A stretch of DNA of 17,833 bases from assembly GCF_040290245.1 (NCBI RefSeq), contig NZ_PSMQ01000033.1:1-17833 (forward strand). The letters are read 5' to 3'. The stretch's first letter is position 1, and every line of letters starts with the position of its first letter. The stretch is from Thermus_A sp040290245. GTDB taxonomy: Bacteria > Deinococcota > Deinococci > Deinococcales > Thermaceae. The notes under the pieces are model-generated. The model ran no database searches and was not told the DNA's origin. It saw only the letters and a list, made by a program, of their open reading frames with translations. This document shows, piece after piece, positions 1-7,214 of the stretch. The translations under genes and the position numbers were made by a program.

Positions 1-29
1 CCCACGATGGCTACCCTCCTCCTACCCAC
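1..29 (-). CDS. lysY: Start of the next lysine gene, probably lysY (N-acetyl-aminoadipyl-phosphate reductase), partial
   Basis: Only the first nine or so codons are inside the window. A GTG at 29-27 overlaps the lysX stop codon (24-22) and opens a frame reading MGRRRVAIVG. The AIVG stretch is what begins the NAD(P)-binding fold of the ArgC/LysY semialdehyde dehydrogenase family. In Thermus lysine clusters lysY follows lysX, so position and sequence agree. LysY would reduce the LysW-bound aminoadipyl phosphate to the semialdehyde. The overlap suggests translational coupling with lysX. The start codon is inferred, and the assignment rests on very few residues. Confidence 0.5.
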
Positions 30-867
30 GGGCCCCCTCCCAGGCGTAGCGCAGGATCTCCCCAGGGATGTCTACCCCGGTGGTGTGGACAGAGTTTTTG
101 AACTCCATGGTGTGGTTGACCTCGTTCACCAGAAGGCCCCTTTCCGACTCAAAGAGGTCTATGGCCACCACCCCGCCCCCCACGGCCCGGGCCGCCCTCA
201 CGGCCAGTTGGGCGACCTCTTCCGTGAGAGGACAGTTTTCCGCCTGGCCGCCCCGGGCGGTGTTGGTGATCCAGTGCTGGCTCCGCCGGTAGATGGCCGC
301 GATGGCCCTTTCCCCCACCACGAAGACCCGGAGGTCCCGCCCGGGTTTTTCCACGTACTCCTGGAGATAGAGGAGCTGGTGCTGGAACCCCCCCAGAACC
401 TCCTTATGTTCCAGGATGGCCTCCGCGGCCTCCCGGTCGGTGATCTTGGCCAGGAGCCGGCCCCAGCTTCCGATGACCGGTTTCAGGACCACCGGGTAGC
501 CCCAGGCCTCCATGAGCCTTAGGGCCTCCTCGGCATCCGTAAGGAGGGCGGTTTTGGGCTGGGGCAGCCCCGCCTTTTCCAGGGCCACGCTCGTGGTCCA
601 CTTGTCCCCGCAGGTCTCAATGACCTCGGGGCGGTTGACCACGGGGAGGCCCAAGGCGGTCAGGTACCGGGCCACGGCCAGGCCCCTGGTCTGGCTCACG
701 CACCGCTCCAGGGCCACCGTGACCCCCTCGAGCTCTTTGGGCCTTTCACCCAGGACCATCTGCAGGGCGGGGGCATAGACCTTCTTAAAGGGGATGCCCA
801 AGGCCTCCGCTCGCTCGAAGAGCATCCGCTCGTCCGGGCGGATACGGTCGTACAGGATCGCCAGCAC
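22..867 (-). CDS. lysX: LysX, LysW-alpha-aminoadipate ligase (ATP-grasp)
   Basis: This 281-residue cytosolic ATP-grasp ligase joins the amino group of alpha-aminoadipate to the C-terminal glutamate of the carrier protein LysW, using ATP. That protects the amino group for the following LysY/LysZ steps of lysine synthesis. Visible motifs are the preATP-grasp N-terminus (LAILYDRIRPDER), the nucleotide-binding VVLKPVIGSWGR near residues 126-137, the basic segment YRRSQHWITNTARGGQ near 193-208, and the metal-binding D237, E249 and N251 in IDLFE and NEVNHTMEFKN. Length matches the Thermus enzyme. The GTG start directly follows the lysW stop (TAG-GTG, no gap), so translation is probably coupled. The RimK-like fold could in principle be an ArgX, but the adjacent lysW and homoaconitase genes settle it. 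Confidence 0.96.
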   Translation of the reverse strand: MLAILYDRIRPDERMLFERAEALGIPFKKVYAPALQMVLGERPKELEGVTVALERCVSQTRGLAVARYLTALGLPVVNRPEVIETCGDKWTTSVALEKAGLPQPKTALLTDAEEALRLMEAWGYPVVLKPVIGSWGRLLAKITDREAAEAILEHKEVLGGFQHQLLYLQEYVEKPGRDLRVFVVGERAIAAIYRRSQHWITNTARGGQAENCPLTEEVAQLAVRAARAVGGGVVAIDLFESERGLLVNEVNHTMEFKNSVHTTGVDIPGEILRYAWEGARG

Positions 868-1032
868 CTACTCTCCCCAGTCCTCCGCCTCCTCGGGGGC
901 GGGCTCGAGCCTCAAGGGGTTTAGGTCCACCACCTCGAGCTCCGCGCCGCAGGCCTCGCAGATCACCAGCTCTCCGAGCTCCGGGTTGTCCAGATGGATC
1001 TCGCTACCGCACTCCAAGCAGGTTGCTACCAT
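868..1032 (-). CDS. lysW: LysW, amino-group carrier protein for lysine biosynthesis
   Basis: A small acidic protein of 54 residues. The N-terminal zinc ribbon has C5/C8 and C25/C28, followed by an acidic tail ending EDWGE, the hallmark C-terminus of LysW. The final Glu54 is the residue that LysX amidates with aminoadipate, and intermediates stay attached through the later steps. I start at ATG 1032 (MVATCLECG), which gives the family length. A longer in-frame start at 1086 would add 18 basic residues not typical of LysW and would run into the upstream gene. The ATG overlaps the stop of the upstream zinc-ribbon gene, and lysX starts directly after the stop, so the three genes are tightly coupled. 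Confidence 0.95.
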   Translation of the reverse strand: MVATCLECGSEIHLDNPELGELVICEACGAELEVVDLNPLRLEPAPEEAEDWGE

Positions 1033-1337
1033 TCCTCGTCCTCCTCTTCCACCTCGCTCCAGTCTGGAGTAAAGGTGAAACCGCACTCGGGGCAGGTGGC
1101 CTCCTCCTCCCCCTCCTCCAGCTCAAAGGTGTAGCCGCACCGGGGGCAGTCCACGAAGAAGCCCTCCAGCCCTTCCTCCACCACCTCCACCTCCAGAGGG
1201 TCCAGAGAGACCACCTCGAGGTAGGCCCCACAGACCTCGCACTCCAGAACGGCCCCTTCCTCCACCTCCAAAAGATCCTCCGCCAGCACCAGGCTGGTCT
1301 CGCCGCACACCGGGCAGGTCAGCTCTAGGTCGCTCAC
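1026..1337 (-). CDS. LysW-like protein with two zinc ribbons, function unknown
   Basis: A 103-residue, strongly acidic protein between homoaconitase and lysW. With this start it carries two CxxC...CxxC zinc ribbons: C8/C11 with C33/C36, and C64/C67 with C82/C85. The first half resembles LysW closely: ECEVCGAYLEVVSLDPLEVE against ICEACGAELEVVDLNPLRLE. It therefore looks like a LysW paralogue fused to a second ribbon. It lacks the EDWGE end and finishes EEDEEW, so it has no C-terminal Glu to be modified. I prefer GTG 1337 because AGGGGGG lies about 6 bases upstream; GTG 1343 would add two residues but sits directly against that sequence. It ends inside the lysW start. I recall a small unassigned ORF at this place in other Thermus lysine clusters, but its role is unknown to me. 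Confidence 0.85.
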   Translation of the reverse strand: MSDLELTCPVCGETSLVLAEDLLEVEEGAVLECEVCGAYLEVVSLDPLEVEVVEEGLEGFFVDCPRCGYTFELEEGEEEATCPECGFTFTPDWSEVEEEDEEW

Positions 1338-1358
1338 ACACACCCCCCTGCCCTTACT

Positions 1359-1856
1359 CTACCCCTCTTCCCCCGGGAAACGGCCGTGCTTCTTGTAGTA
1401 CTCGAGAAGGGAACCTTCCTTCAGCGCCTCCAGGAGGAAGGCGGGGGGCGGGACCAGCTGGTACGCCCTTTCTCCCTTCCAGAGGGTACCCGTGGCCAGG
1501 TCCAGGCTCACCTCGTCTCCGTCCTCTAACGCATCGACCACCTCCTCCGACTGAAAGGGCACGATGCCCAGGTTGACCAGGTTTCGGAAAAAGATGCGGG
1601 CGTAGCTTTTCGCGATGATCGCTTGCACGCCCAGCTTCTTCAGGGCCTCCGGGGCGTACTCCCGGCTCGAGCCAAGCCCCGCGTTCTTGCCCATGACCAG
1701 GATGTCCCCGGGCCGGACCGCCTTGGCGAACTCCGGCCTCAGGTGGGCGAAGGCGAAGGTGTGGAACCGATCCTCCCCCACCATGAAGGGCGCGTACTTG
1801 CCCGGAAGGATGTCGTCCGTGCTGATGTTGTCTTCAAACTTCCAGACCCTAGGCAT
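1359..1856 (-). CDS. lysU: Homoaconitase small subunit (LysU/HacB)
   Basis: The 165-residue swivel-domain subunit of homoaconitase, which with the large subunit converts cis-homoaconitate to homoisocitrate in the aminoadipate route. The N-terminus KFEDNISTDDILPGKYAPF is the standard aconitase/IPMI small-subunit opening. The motif GKNAGLGSSREYAPEAL at residues 56-72 contains the conserved SSRE substrate-binding loop. The YAPF loop near residues 21-24 replaces the YL(R/V)T type of other homoaconitases and isopropylmalate isomerases. Its ATG overlaps the end of the large-subunit gene by 8 bases, consistent with stoichiometric coupled translation. Leucine-pathway LeuD is the alternative family member, but the neighbouring homocitrate synthase and lysW favour LysU. 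Confidence 0.93.
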   Translation of the reverse strand: MPRVWKFEDNISTDDILPGKYAPFMVGEDRFHTFAFAHLRPEFAKAVRPGDILVMGKNAGLGSSREYAPEALKKLGVQAIIAKSYARIFFRNLVNLGIVPFQSEEVVDALEDGDEVSLDLATGTLWKGERAYQLVPPPAFLLEALKEGSLLEYYKKHGRFPGEEG

Positions 1857-3090
1857 CCAGATCCTCCGGCGTGGTGAGATAGCCCGCCACCGCGCTGGCC
1901 GCCGCCACGCGGGGGCTCACCAGGTAGATCTCGGCCTCCGCCGCCCCCATCCGGCCCCGGAAGTTGCGGTTGGAGGTGGAGACGCAGACCTCCCCGGGGG
2001 CCAAAACCCCCATATGCCGCCCCATGCAGGGGCCGCAGCCGGGGGTGCCAAGGGTGGCCCCCGCCTCCAGGAGCGTGAGCAGGGTACCGTCCCTCGCCGC
2101 CTCCTCCAGGACCTGGCTCGAGGCGGGCACCACCAGAAGCCGCACCCAAGGGGCCACCTTCTTCCCCCTTAGGACCTCGGCGGCGGCCCTCAGGTCCTCG
2201 AGGCGGCCGTTGGTGCAGGTTCCGATGAAGACCTGGTCCACCCGTTTGCCCTTGACCTCGGCCACCTCATGCACGTTGTCCACATGGAAGGGCACGGAGA
2301 CCCGGGGGGTCAGGGTGGAGAGGTCCACCTCAATCTCCTTTTCGTACTCGGCGTCCGGGTCGGGGTAGAGCCAGTCGGGAACCCAGTACATTTCCAGGAT
2401 CTCTCCGGAGGGGACCACGAGCCCCGCCTTGGCCCCCGCCTCCACGGTAAGGTTGGCCAGGGTCATCCGCTCCCCTCGGCTTAGGGCTTCCGCCCCGTCC
2501 TTAAGGTGGATCTCCACCGCCATGTAGGTGGCCCCGTCCGCGGTGAGGAGGCGGACCATCTCCAAGGCGGCGTCCTTGGCGGTAGCCCCTGGGGGTAGGG
2601 TTCCTCTGAAGGTGACCTTGATCGTCTTAGGCACCTTGAGCCAGGTCTTTCCCGAGGCCGCGGCCAGGGCGATGTCCGTGGCCCCCATGCCCGTTCCAAA
2701 CGCCCCCACCGCCCCGTAGGTGGTGGAATGGGAGTCCGAGCCCACCACCACCCAGCCCGGTTGGGCCAGCCCCTCCTCCACCAACACCTGGTGGCAGACC
2801 CCTCGGCCCACGTCGAAGACCCGGATGCCCCACCTTTTCCCCCACTCCCGGATCTCCTTCTGGGCCTTGGCCACCTCGAGGTTGGCCGCGGGGGCCACGT
2901 GGTCGATGACGATGGAGACCCGTTCCGGATAGCGGGGGGTGGCCTGGAGGTAGGCGAGGCGCTTGAAAAAACTCCCCGCGATGGAGTCCACCACCATCAC
3001 CTGGTCCACCTCCACCACCACAAGCTCCCCGGCCTTGACCGGCCTTTTCGCCTTATGCGAGAGGATCTTTTCCGCTAAGGTCTGCCCCAT
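1849..3090 (-). CDS. lysT: Homoaconitase large subunit (LysT/HacA), 4Fe-4S
   Basis: The 413-residue large subunit of homoaconitase carries the iron-sulfur cluster. Three cluster cysteines are visible: C292 in FIGTCTNGR and C352/C355 in TPGCGPCMG. Other family motifs are the N-terminal TLAEKILSHKA, the VGSDSHSTTYGAVGAFGTGMG segment near 116-136, and the STSNRNFRGRMG loop near 371-382. Length is normal for the bacterial and archaeal two-subunit homoaconitase/IPMI large chain. Start ATG 3090 lies 12 bases after the homocitrate synthase stop, with AAGGGGG upstream as ribosome-binding site. LeuC is the close relative; operon context makes the lysine enzyme far more likely. Confidence 0.94.
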   Translation of the reverse strand: MGQTLAEKILSHKAKRPVKAGELVVVEVDQVMVVDSIAGSFFKRLAYLQATPRYPERVSIVIDHVAPAANLEVAKAQKEIREWGKRWGIRVFDVGRGVCHQVLVEEGLAQPGWVVVGSDSHSTTYGAVGAFGTGMGATDIALAAASGKTWLKVPKTIKVTFRGTLPPGATAKDAALEMVRLLTADGATYMAVEIHLKDGAEALSRGERMTLANLTVEAGAKAGLVVPSGEILEMYWVPDWLYPDPDAEYEKEIEVDLSTLTPRVSVPFHVDNVHEVAEVKGKRVDQVFIGTCTNGRLEDLRAAAEVLRGKKVAPWVRLLVVPASSQVLEEAARDGTLLTLLEAGATLGTPGCGPCMGRHMGVLAPGEVCVSTSNRNFRGRMGAAEAEIYLVSPRVAAASAVAGYLTTPEDLDA

Positions 3091-3102
3091 CCTTAAACCC
3101 CC

Positions 3103-4233
3103 TTAAGCCGTCACCCACTCCCTCAGGATCCGGTCCAGCTCCTCGAGGGTGAGCTGCCCCCGGTCGGCCAGGGCCTTGATGTGGTGGGTGATCCGGACGA
3201 GCTCCTCCTCCCCGTAGTGGAGGCCAAGCTCCTGGGCCCGGGCCTTGATGGCGTGGCGGCCCGTGAGCTTGGAAGCGATGATCAGCTTCCGCCTCACCCC
3301 GAAGACCTCGGGCGGGTAGGGCTCGTAGGCCTCGGGGTTGAGGTAGATGGCCTTGAGGTGCATCCCTGCCTTGTGGCTAAAGGCGGTCTCCCCGGTGATG
3401 TAGTTGTTGAAGGGGATCTCGATCCCGGTCAGCTTGGCGATCATCCGGTCCAGCTCGGGGAGCATCTCTAGCCGGTACTTCCTCCGCACATACTCGGGCT
3501 GGAGGGTGTACATCCGGGCGAGGAACCCTCCCAAAGGAGTGATGCCGTTCCGTTCCCCGATTCCCAGGATGGTCGTGTCCACATGGGTGGCCCCGGCCTC
3601 TATGGCTTCAAAGGCGTTGGCAATGGCGCATCCCGTGTCATTGTGCCCGTGAAACTCGATGTCCACCCTGGGCCCCACCACCCGCCTGACCTCCCGCACC
3701 AGGGCGTAGACCTGCCTGGGGGTGGCCACCCCCACGGTGTCCGCCAGTCCCACCCGGTCCACATGGGGGGCGATGGCCTCGTAAACGGCCAGGAGGTCGT
3801 GTTCGTCCGAGCGGAAGGTGTCCTCGGCGGAGAAGCGGACCTCCACCTCGGGGTTGGTTTCCCGGATGAACTGGATGACTTCGCGGGCCTCCTCGATGAT
3901 GCGGGGGATATCCCGGCCGTGGGCCGCCCGCAGGTACTTGCTCGTCCCGAAGAGGAGGTCTATTCCCTGAACGCCCGTTTCCAGGGCCACCTTGGCCGCG
4001 TCCAGCCGGGTCTGGATATGGGTCACCACCTTGGCCCTGAGGCCCAAGGTGGCCAGGACCTCCGCGTCCTTGCGGGACTGGGGGGAGGCCATAGGGGTGG
4101 TGACCTCGATGTACTCCACCCCAAAGGCATCCAGGGCCTTGGCAATCTCAATTTTATCCTGGGTGGAAAAGTTGGCCTTTTCAAACTGTTCGCCTTCCCG
4201 CAGGGTGGAGTCTATGATGGCCCATTCGCGCAT
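3103..4233 (-). CDS. hcs: Homocitrate synthase
   Basis: A 376-residue enzyme that condenses acetyl-CoA with 2-oxoglutarate to homocitrate, the committed and lysine-inhibited step. It is a DRE-TIM barrel protein. The N-terminal IIDSTLREGEQFEKANFS gives D8, R12 and E13, and HGHNDTGCAIANA gives the metal ligands H195 and H197. H72 in VVTHIQ corresponds to the proposed catalytic His. GIGERNGITPLGG and NNYITGETAFSHKAGMH are family signatures. I choose ATG 4233 (MREWAIIDS), as in T. thermophilus, with GGGAGG about 5 bases upstream. An in-frame start at 4245 would add four residues and lie inside the attenuator T-tract. It is the first structural gene of the lysine operon. Confidence 0.96.
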   Translation of the reverse strand: MREWAIIDSTLREGEQFEKANFSTQDKIEIAKALDAFGVEYIEVTTPMASPQSRKDAEVLATLGLRAKVVTHIQTRLDAAKVALETGVQGIDLLFGTSKYLRAAHGRDIPRIIEEAREVIQFIRETNPEVEVRFSAEDTFRSDEHDLLAVYEAIAPHVDRVGLADTVGVATPRQVYALVREVRRVVGPRVDIEFHGHNDTGCAIANAFEAIEAGATHVDTTILGIGERNGITPLGGFLARMYTLQPEYVRRKYRLEMLPELDRMIAKLTGIEIPFNNYITGETAFSHKAGMHLKAIYLNPEAYEPYPPEVFGVRRKLIIASKLTGRHAIKARAQELGLHYGEEELVRITHHIKALADRGQLTLEELDRILREWVTA

Positions 4234-4243
4234 ACGCCCTCCC

Positions 4244-4273
4244 AAAAAGAAAACCGGCCCGAACCCGGGCCGG
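4244..4273 (-). terminator. Attenuator (intrinsic terminator) before homocitrate synthase
   Basis: On the minus strand an 8-bp GC stem (CCGGCCCG / CGGGCCGG, loop GGTT) is followed at once by TTTTCTTTTT. It sits between the leader peptide and the hcs ribosome-binding site, so it can end the transcript before the operon. An alternative helix is possible between CGGGGAGG in the leader coding region (4314-4307) and CCTCCCCG (4278-4271). The latter overlaps the first three bases of the terminator stem. The switching model is inference. Confidence 0.88.
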
Positions 4274-4296
4274 GGAGGTGCAGGAAGCCTAAAGGG

Positions 4297-4341
4297 CTAT
4301 CCCGCCCCTCCCCGCCTGAGTTTTTTCTCCCGGGCCAGCAT
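4297..4341 (-). CDS. Lysine operon leader peptide (14 residues, tandem Lys codons)
   Basis: ATG at 4341-4339 opens a 14-codon frame, MLAREKKLRRGGAG, ending TAG at 4299-4297. Two successive AAA Lys codons are at 4326-4321. The ATG lies 10 bases after the -10 box, so the message would start only a few bases before it and be nearly leaderless. Together with the terminator just downstream this is the layout of ribosome-mediated attenuation: lysine shortage stalls the ribosome at the Lys codons and changes the RNA fold. From memory, leader-peptide attenuation has been described for the T. thermophilus lysine cluster. That this copy is translated is inferred. Confidence 0.75.
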   Translation of the reverse strand: MLAREKKLRRGGAG

Positions 4342-4351
4342 CCTGAACGCA

Positions 4352-4380
4352 ATCATATACAAAAGCCCCCCTTTTGTCAA
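4352..4380 (-). promoter_or_regulatory. Sigma-A promoter of the lysine operon
   Basis: On the minus strand TTGACA (4380-4375) is a perfect -35 box. It is separated by exactly 17 bases from TATGAT (4357-4352), a near-perfect -10 box. The -35 box overlaps the TGA stop of the upstream prenyltransferase gene (4379-4377). This is the most consensus-like promoter in the window and drives leader, attenuator and hcs. Confidence 0.9.
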
Positions 4381-5168
4381 CGGCCAAACCGCCTCTCCCG
4401 GGCCTGGTAGCTCCGTAAGGCCCTGAGGAAATCGATTTTTCTGAACTCGGGCCATAGGACATCCACGAAGTAAAACTCGCTATAGGCCGACTGCCAAAGG
4501 AGAAAGCCGGAAAGGCGGATCTCTCCCGAGGTGCGGATGATGAAGTCCGGGTCGGGAAGGTCGGCGGTGTAAAGCCGCCGGGCGATCGCCTCCGGCGTGA
4601 GCGTGCGGGCCAGATCCGCGAGGGAACGGCCCTCGGCCTCCGCTTCAAAGAGGAGTTTTTTCACCGCATCCACGATCTCTTCCCGCCCCCCATACCCCAT
4701 GGCGATGTTCAGGACCATCCCCCTGTGGTGCCGGGTCCTGCCCTCCAGCTCCTCTAAAGCCCTTAAGACCTCTTCGCTAAACCCCTCCCGGCGGCCGATG
4801 ACCCGCACCTGGACCTGGTGGGCGTGGATGCGGTGGTCCTCCGCCATCTTCCGGGCTTCCTCTACGAAGAGGCGCATCAGGGTATCCACCTCCTCCTTGG
4901 GCCGGTGGAAGTTGTCCGTGGAGAAGACCCAGACGGTGACGGTCCTTATGCCGAGCTCGAGGCACCATTCCAGCACCTCGTACGCCTTGTGCACGCCGAA
5001 GGCATGCCCCTGGGCGGGGGAGAGGCCCAAAGTGCGGGCGTAGCGCCGGTTCCCGTCCAGGATGAGACCCAGGTGGCGGGGCATGGGGCCCCGCTTCACC
5101 TCCTTTAGGAGGCGGCGCTCGTAGTACCAGTAAAGGGGGCGGCTTAGGGCCAAAAGGCGGCGCACCAC
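4377..5168 (-). CDS. uppS: Isoprenyl (undecaprenyl) diphosphate synthase, cis-type
   Basis: A 263-residue cis-prenyltransferase that adds isopentenyl units to farnesyl diphosphate to make the long-chain lipid carrier for cell-wall precursors. It shows LGLILDGNRRYAR with catalytic D38, FSTDNFHRP, NIAMGYGGREEI, and the C-terminal block DFIIRTSGEIRLSGFLLWQ with the diphosphate-binding RTSGE at about 212-216. I start at GTG 5168, preceded by AAGGTAGGGG, which gives a family-like N-terminus about 30 residues ahead of the first motif. A TTG at 5228 would extend it by 20 residues and overlap the upstream gene. It lies 37 bases after the acyl-CoA dehydrogenase, probably in the same transcript. IspF elsewhere in the window acts earlier in the same isoprenoid supply route. 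Confidence 0.92.
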   Translation of the reverse strand: MVRRLLALSRPLYWYYERRLLKEVKRGPMPRHLGLILDGNRRYARTLGLSPAQGHAFGVHKAYEVLEWCLELGIRTVTVWVFSTDNFHRPKEEVDTLMRLFVEEARKMAEDHRIHAHQVQVRVIGRREGFSEEVLRALEELEGRTRHHRGMVLNIAMGYGGREEIVDAVKKLLFEAEAEGRSLADLARTLTPEAIARRLYTADLPDPDFIIRTSGEIRLSGFLLWQSAYSEFYFVDVLWPEFRKIDFLRALRSYQARERRFGR

Positions 5169-5205
5169 GTCCCCTACCTTACCCCCTAAAGATGAGAACT
5201 CCAGG

Positions 5206-6342
5206 TCATGAGTAGAGTTCCCGGGCAATGATCAGGCGCTGGATCTCGCTGGTCCCCTCGTAGATCTCTGTGACTTTGGCATCCCGGTAGTACCTTTCCA
5301 CCCGGTACTCCCGGCTGTACCCGTAGCCACCCAGGATCTGGACCGCCCAGCGGGTGACCTCCACCGCGGTCTCGGAGGCGAAGAGCTTGGCGGTGCTGGC
5401 CTCGAGGGTGAAGCGTTCCTTACGGTCCTTCTTCCTGGCGGCCTCGAGGACCAAGGCCCGGGCGGCCTGGATCCGCACGTGCATATCCGCCAGCCTAAAC
5501 CCGACCCCCTGGAAGGTCCGGATCTTCTGTCCGAACTGGACCCGCTCGTCCGCATACCGCTTAGCGATTTCAAAGGCGGCCCGGGCGATGCCCACCGCCT
5601 GCGCGGCCACCCCCACCCGGCCCGAGTCCAATCCGGAAAGGGCGTAGCGGAGCCCCTTGCCCTCCTCGCCCAGCAGGTTCTCCTCGGGCACAAAGACCCC
5701 TTCCAGCCGCACTTCCCGGGTCTGGGCTGCGTGCAGACCCATCTTCTCCTCCAGCGCGCCGAAGGAGAGGCCCGGGGTGTCCTTCTCCACCAAAAAGGCG
5801 CTGATGCCCTTTTCCGTCCGGGCCATGACCACATAGAGCTGGGCCTGGCCGGCGGAGGTGATCCAGCTTTTGACCCCACTTAGGAGGTACCCACCCCTGA
5901 CCCTCTCCGCCCTTGTGCGCAAGGAGGCCGCGTCTGAACCCGACTCTGGCTCGGTGAGGCAGAAGGCCCCGATCCATTCCCCCCGGGCCAGGGGCAGGAG
6001 GTAGCGACGCCTCTGTTCATCCGTTCCATAGTGGAAGAGCAGGTACTGGGGCAGGCCCGAGGTCACCGAGACGATCACCGCCACGCTGGGGTCGGCGGCA
6101 GCGATCTCCTCGAGGACCAGGGCCCAGGTGACGGAGTCCAGCCCCACCCCGCCCCACTCTTCGGGAGTCGTCATCCCCAAAAACCCCAGCTCGGCCAAGG
6201 CCCTAAGCTGGGGCCAAGGGTACTCCCCCGTGCGGTCGTACTCCGGGGCCAGGGGCCATAGGACTTCCTCGGCCACCCGCCTGGCCGTTTCCAGGACGAG
6301 CCTCTGCTCCGGCGTGAGTTCGGGTGTTTCCCAGGCGATCAC
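5206..6342 (-). CDS. Acyl-CoA dehydrogenase (FAD)
   Basis: A 378-residue flavoprotein of the acyl-CoA dehydrogenase family, which introduces the alpha-beta double bond into acyl-CoA and passes electrons to electron-transfer flavoprotein. Signature 1 AFCLTEPESGSDA is at 126-138 and SWITSAGQAQLYVVMA at 159-174. QILGGYGYSREYRVERYYRDAKV is at 335-357. YEGTSEIQRLIIAREL gives the catalytic base at E362, the position used by short- and medium-chain enzymes rather than isovaleryl-CoA dehydrogenase. Substrate chain length cannot be told from sequence. The GTG start has only a weak AGGA upstream; an extended -10 box lies 6 bases before it. It is 36 bases downstream of the cysteine synthase stop. Confidence 0.93.
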   Translation of the reverse strand: MIAWETPELTPEQRLVLETARRVAEEVLWPLAPEYDRTGEYPWPQLRALAELGFLGMTTPEEWGGVGLDSVTWALVLEEIAAADPSVAVIVSVTSGLPQYLLFHYGTDEQRRRYLLPLARGEWIGAFCLTEPESGSDAASLRTRAERVRGGYLLSGVKSWITSAGQAQLYVVMARTEKGISAFLVEKDTPGLSFGALEEKMGLHAAQTREVRLEGVFVPEENLLGEEGKGLRYALSGLDSGRVGVAAQAVGIARAAFEIAKRYADERVQFGQKIRTFQGVGFRLADMHVRIQAARALVLEAARKKDRKERFTLEASTAKLFASETAVEVTRWAVQILGGYGYSREYRVERYYRDAKVTEIYEGTSEIQRLIIARELYS

Positions 6343-6348
6343 ATTCCT

Positions 6349-6357
6349 ATCGTATCA
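6349..6357 (-). promoter_or_regulatory. Possible extended -10 promoter for the acyl-CoA dehydrogenase
   Basis: On the minus strand TGA-TACGAT forms an extended -10 box (TGn motif). Its last base is 6 bases before the GTG start, so any transcript would be leaderless. No good -35 box is seen at 17 bases. Supported by the same spacing at several other genes here, but weak alone. Confidence 0.4.
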
Positions 6358-6378
6358 CCGCCTTAGGGAGAAAAAGCG

Positions 6379-7214
6379 TCACGCTTCCGCGTACAGGGGG
6401 GTGGTCAGGTACTTCCACCCCCCGTCCGGGCTGATGCAGGCCACCCGCTTCCCGGGGCCAAGGCGCCGGGCCACCTCCAAGGCGGCCCATACGATCCCTC
6501 CTGAGCTCATGCCCAGAAAGAGCCCCTCCTCCCGGGCCAGCCTCCTGGCCAGAGGGAAGGCGTCCTCCTCCCAGACCTGGATGACCTCGTCCAAAAGGCT
6601 AAGGTCCAGGTTTTCCGGTATGAACCCGGGCCCCATCCCCTGGAACTGGTGCTGGCCCATCTTCCCGCCGGAGAGCACGTTGGAGCGGGCGGGTTCCACC
6701 GCGATCACCTTGACCTTGGGCAGCCGCTCTTTGAGGTAGCGCCCTACCCCACTGATCGTTCCCCCGGTGCCCGAGCCATAGACAAAGGCATCGATGCGGC
6801 CCTCCAAGGCCTCAAAGAGCTCCGGTCCTGTGGTCTCGTAGTGGGCCCGGACGTTGGCCGGGTTGGAGAACTGGTCGGGCATATAGGCCCCGAGCTCCTC
6901 CTTAAGCCGCAAGGCCTCCTCCCGGGCGGCGAGCATCCTCCGTTCGGGGTCGGTGAGGACGAGCTCCGCCCCGAAGGCCCTTAAAGTGCGCTTCCGTTCC
7001 TCGGACATCTGGGCCGGCATGGTCAGGATGAGGCGGTAGCCCCGGCTGGCGGCGATCATGGCCAGGCCGATGCCGGTGTTTCCGCTCGTGGGCTCCACGA
7101 TGGTCTGGCCGCTAAAGGGTTTCAGGATCCCCCTTTCCTCCGCGTCCTTGATCATGTACCAGGCGGGCCGGTCCTTGATGGAGCCCCCCGGGTTTAAGCC
7201 CTCCAGCTTGACAT
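6379..7214 (-). CDS. cysK: Cysteine synthase (O-acetylserine sulfhydrylase, PLP), 5' end lost in N gap
   Basis: A PLP-dependent enzyme that makes cysteine from O-acetylserine and sulfide. The visible part continues upstream of the first in-frame Met to the gap: KLEGLNPGGSIKDRPAWYM contains the PLP-binding Lys in SIKDR (codon 7176-7174). EPTSGNTGIGLAM is the substrate loop, YGSGTGGTISG the phosphate-binding loop, MSSGGI holds the Ser near the PLP ring nitrogen, and the C-terminus SPDGGWKYLTTPLY is typical. About 278 residues are present; roughly 25 N-terminal residues should lie in the gap. It could be labelled CysM or CysK, which cannot be separated safely here. Cystathionine beta-synthase is unlikely because there is no regulatory extension. 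Confidence 0.93.

Noticed and set aside
1033..1086. Longer start for LysW at 1086
   Set aside because: It adds an Arg/Gly-rich segment absent from the family and lies fully within the upstream gene. ATG 1032 gives the standard 54 residues.
1026..1337. The acidic, Glu-rich ORF before lysW as a spurious shadow frame
   Set aside because: I considered this because of its low complexity, but four paired CxxC motifs, similarity to LysW, a ribosome-binding site and a neat stop/start overlap make it a real gene.
4354..4356. Earlier in-frame ATG for the lysine leader peptide
   Set aside because: It lies inside the -10 box, upstream of any transcript start from this promoter, so it would not be in the RNA. 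ATG 4341 is preferred.
3583..4410. 275-codon plus-strand open frame over homocitrate synthase
   Set aside because: It lies opposite a strongly conserved enzyme, has low-complexity composition, and crosses the hcs promoter and attenuator.
5169..5228. TTG start for the prenyltransferase at 5228
   Set aside because: It would overlap the acyl-CoA dehydrogenase end and add 20 non-conserved residues. GTG 5168 has a better ribosome-binding site. It is not excluded, only less likely.
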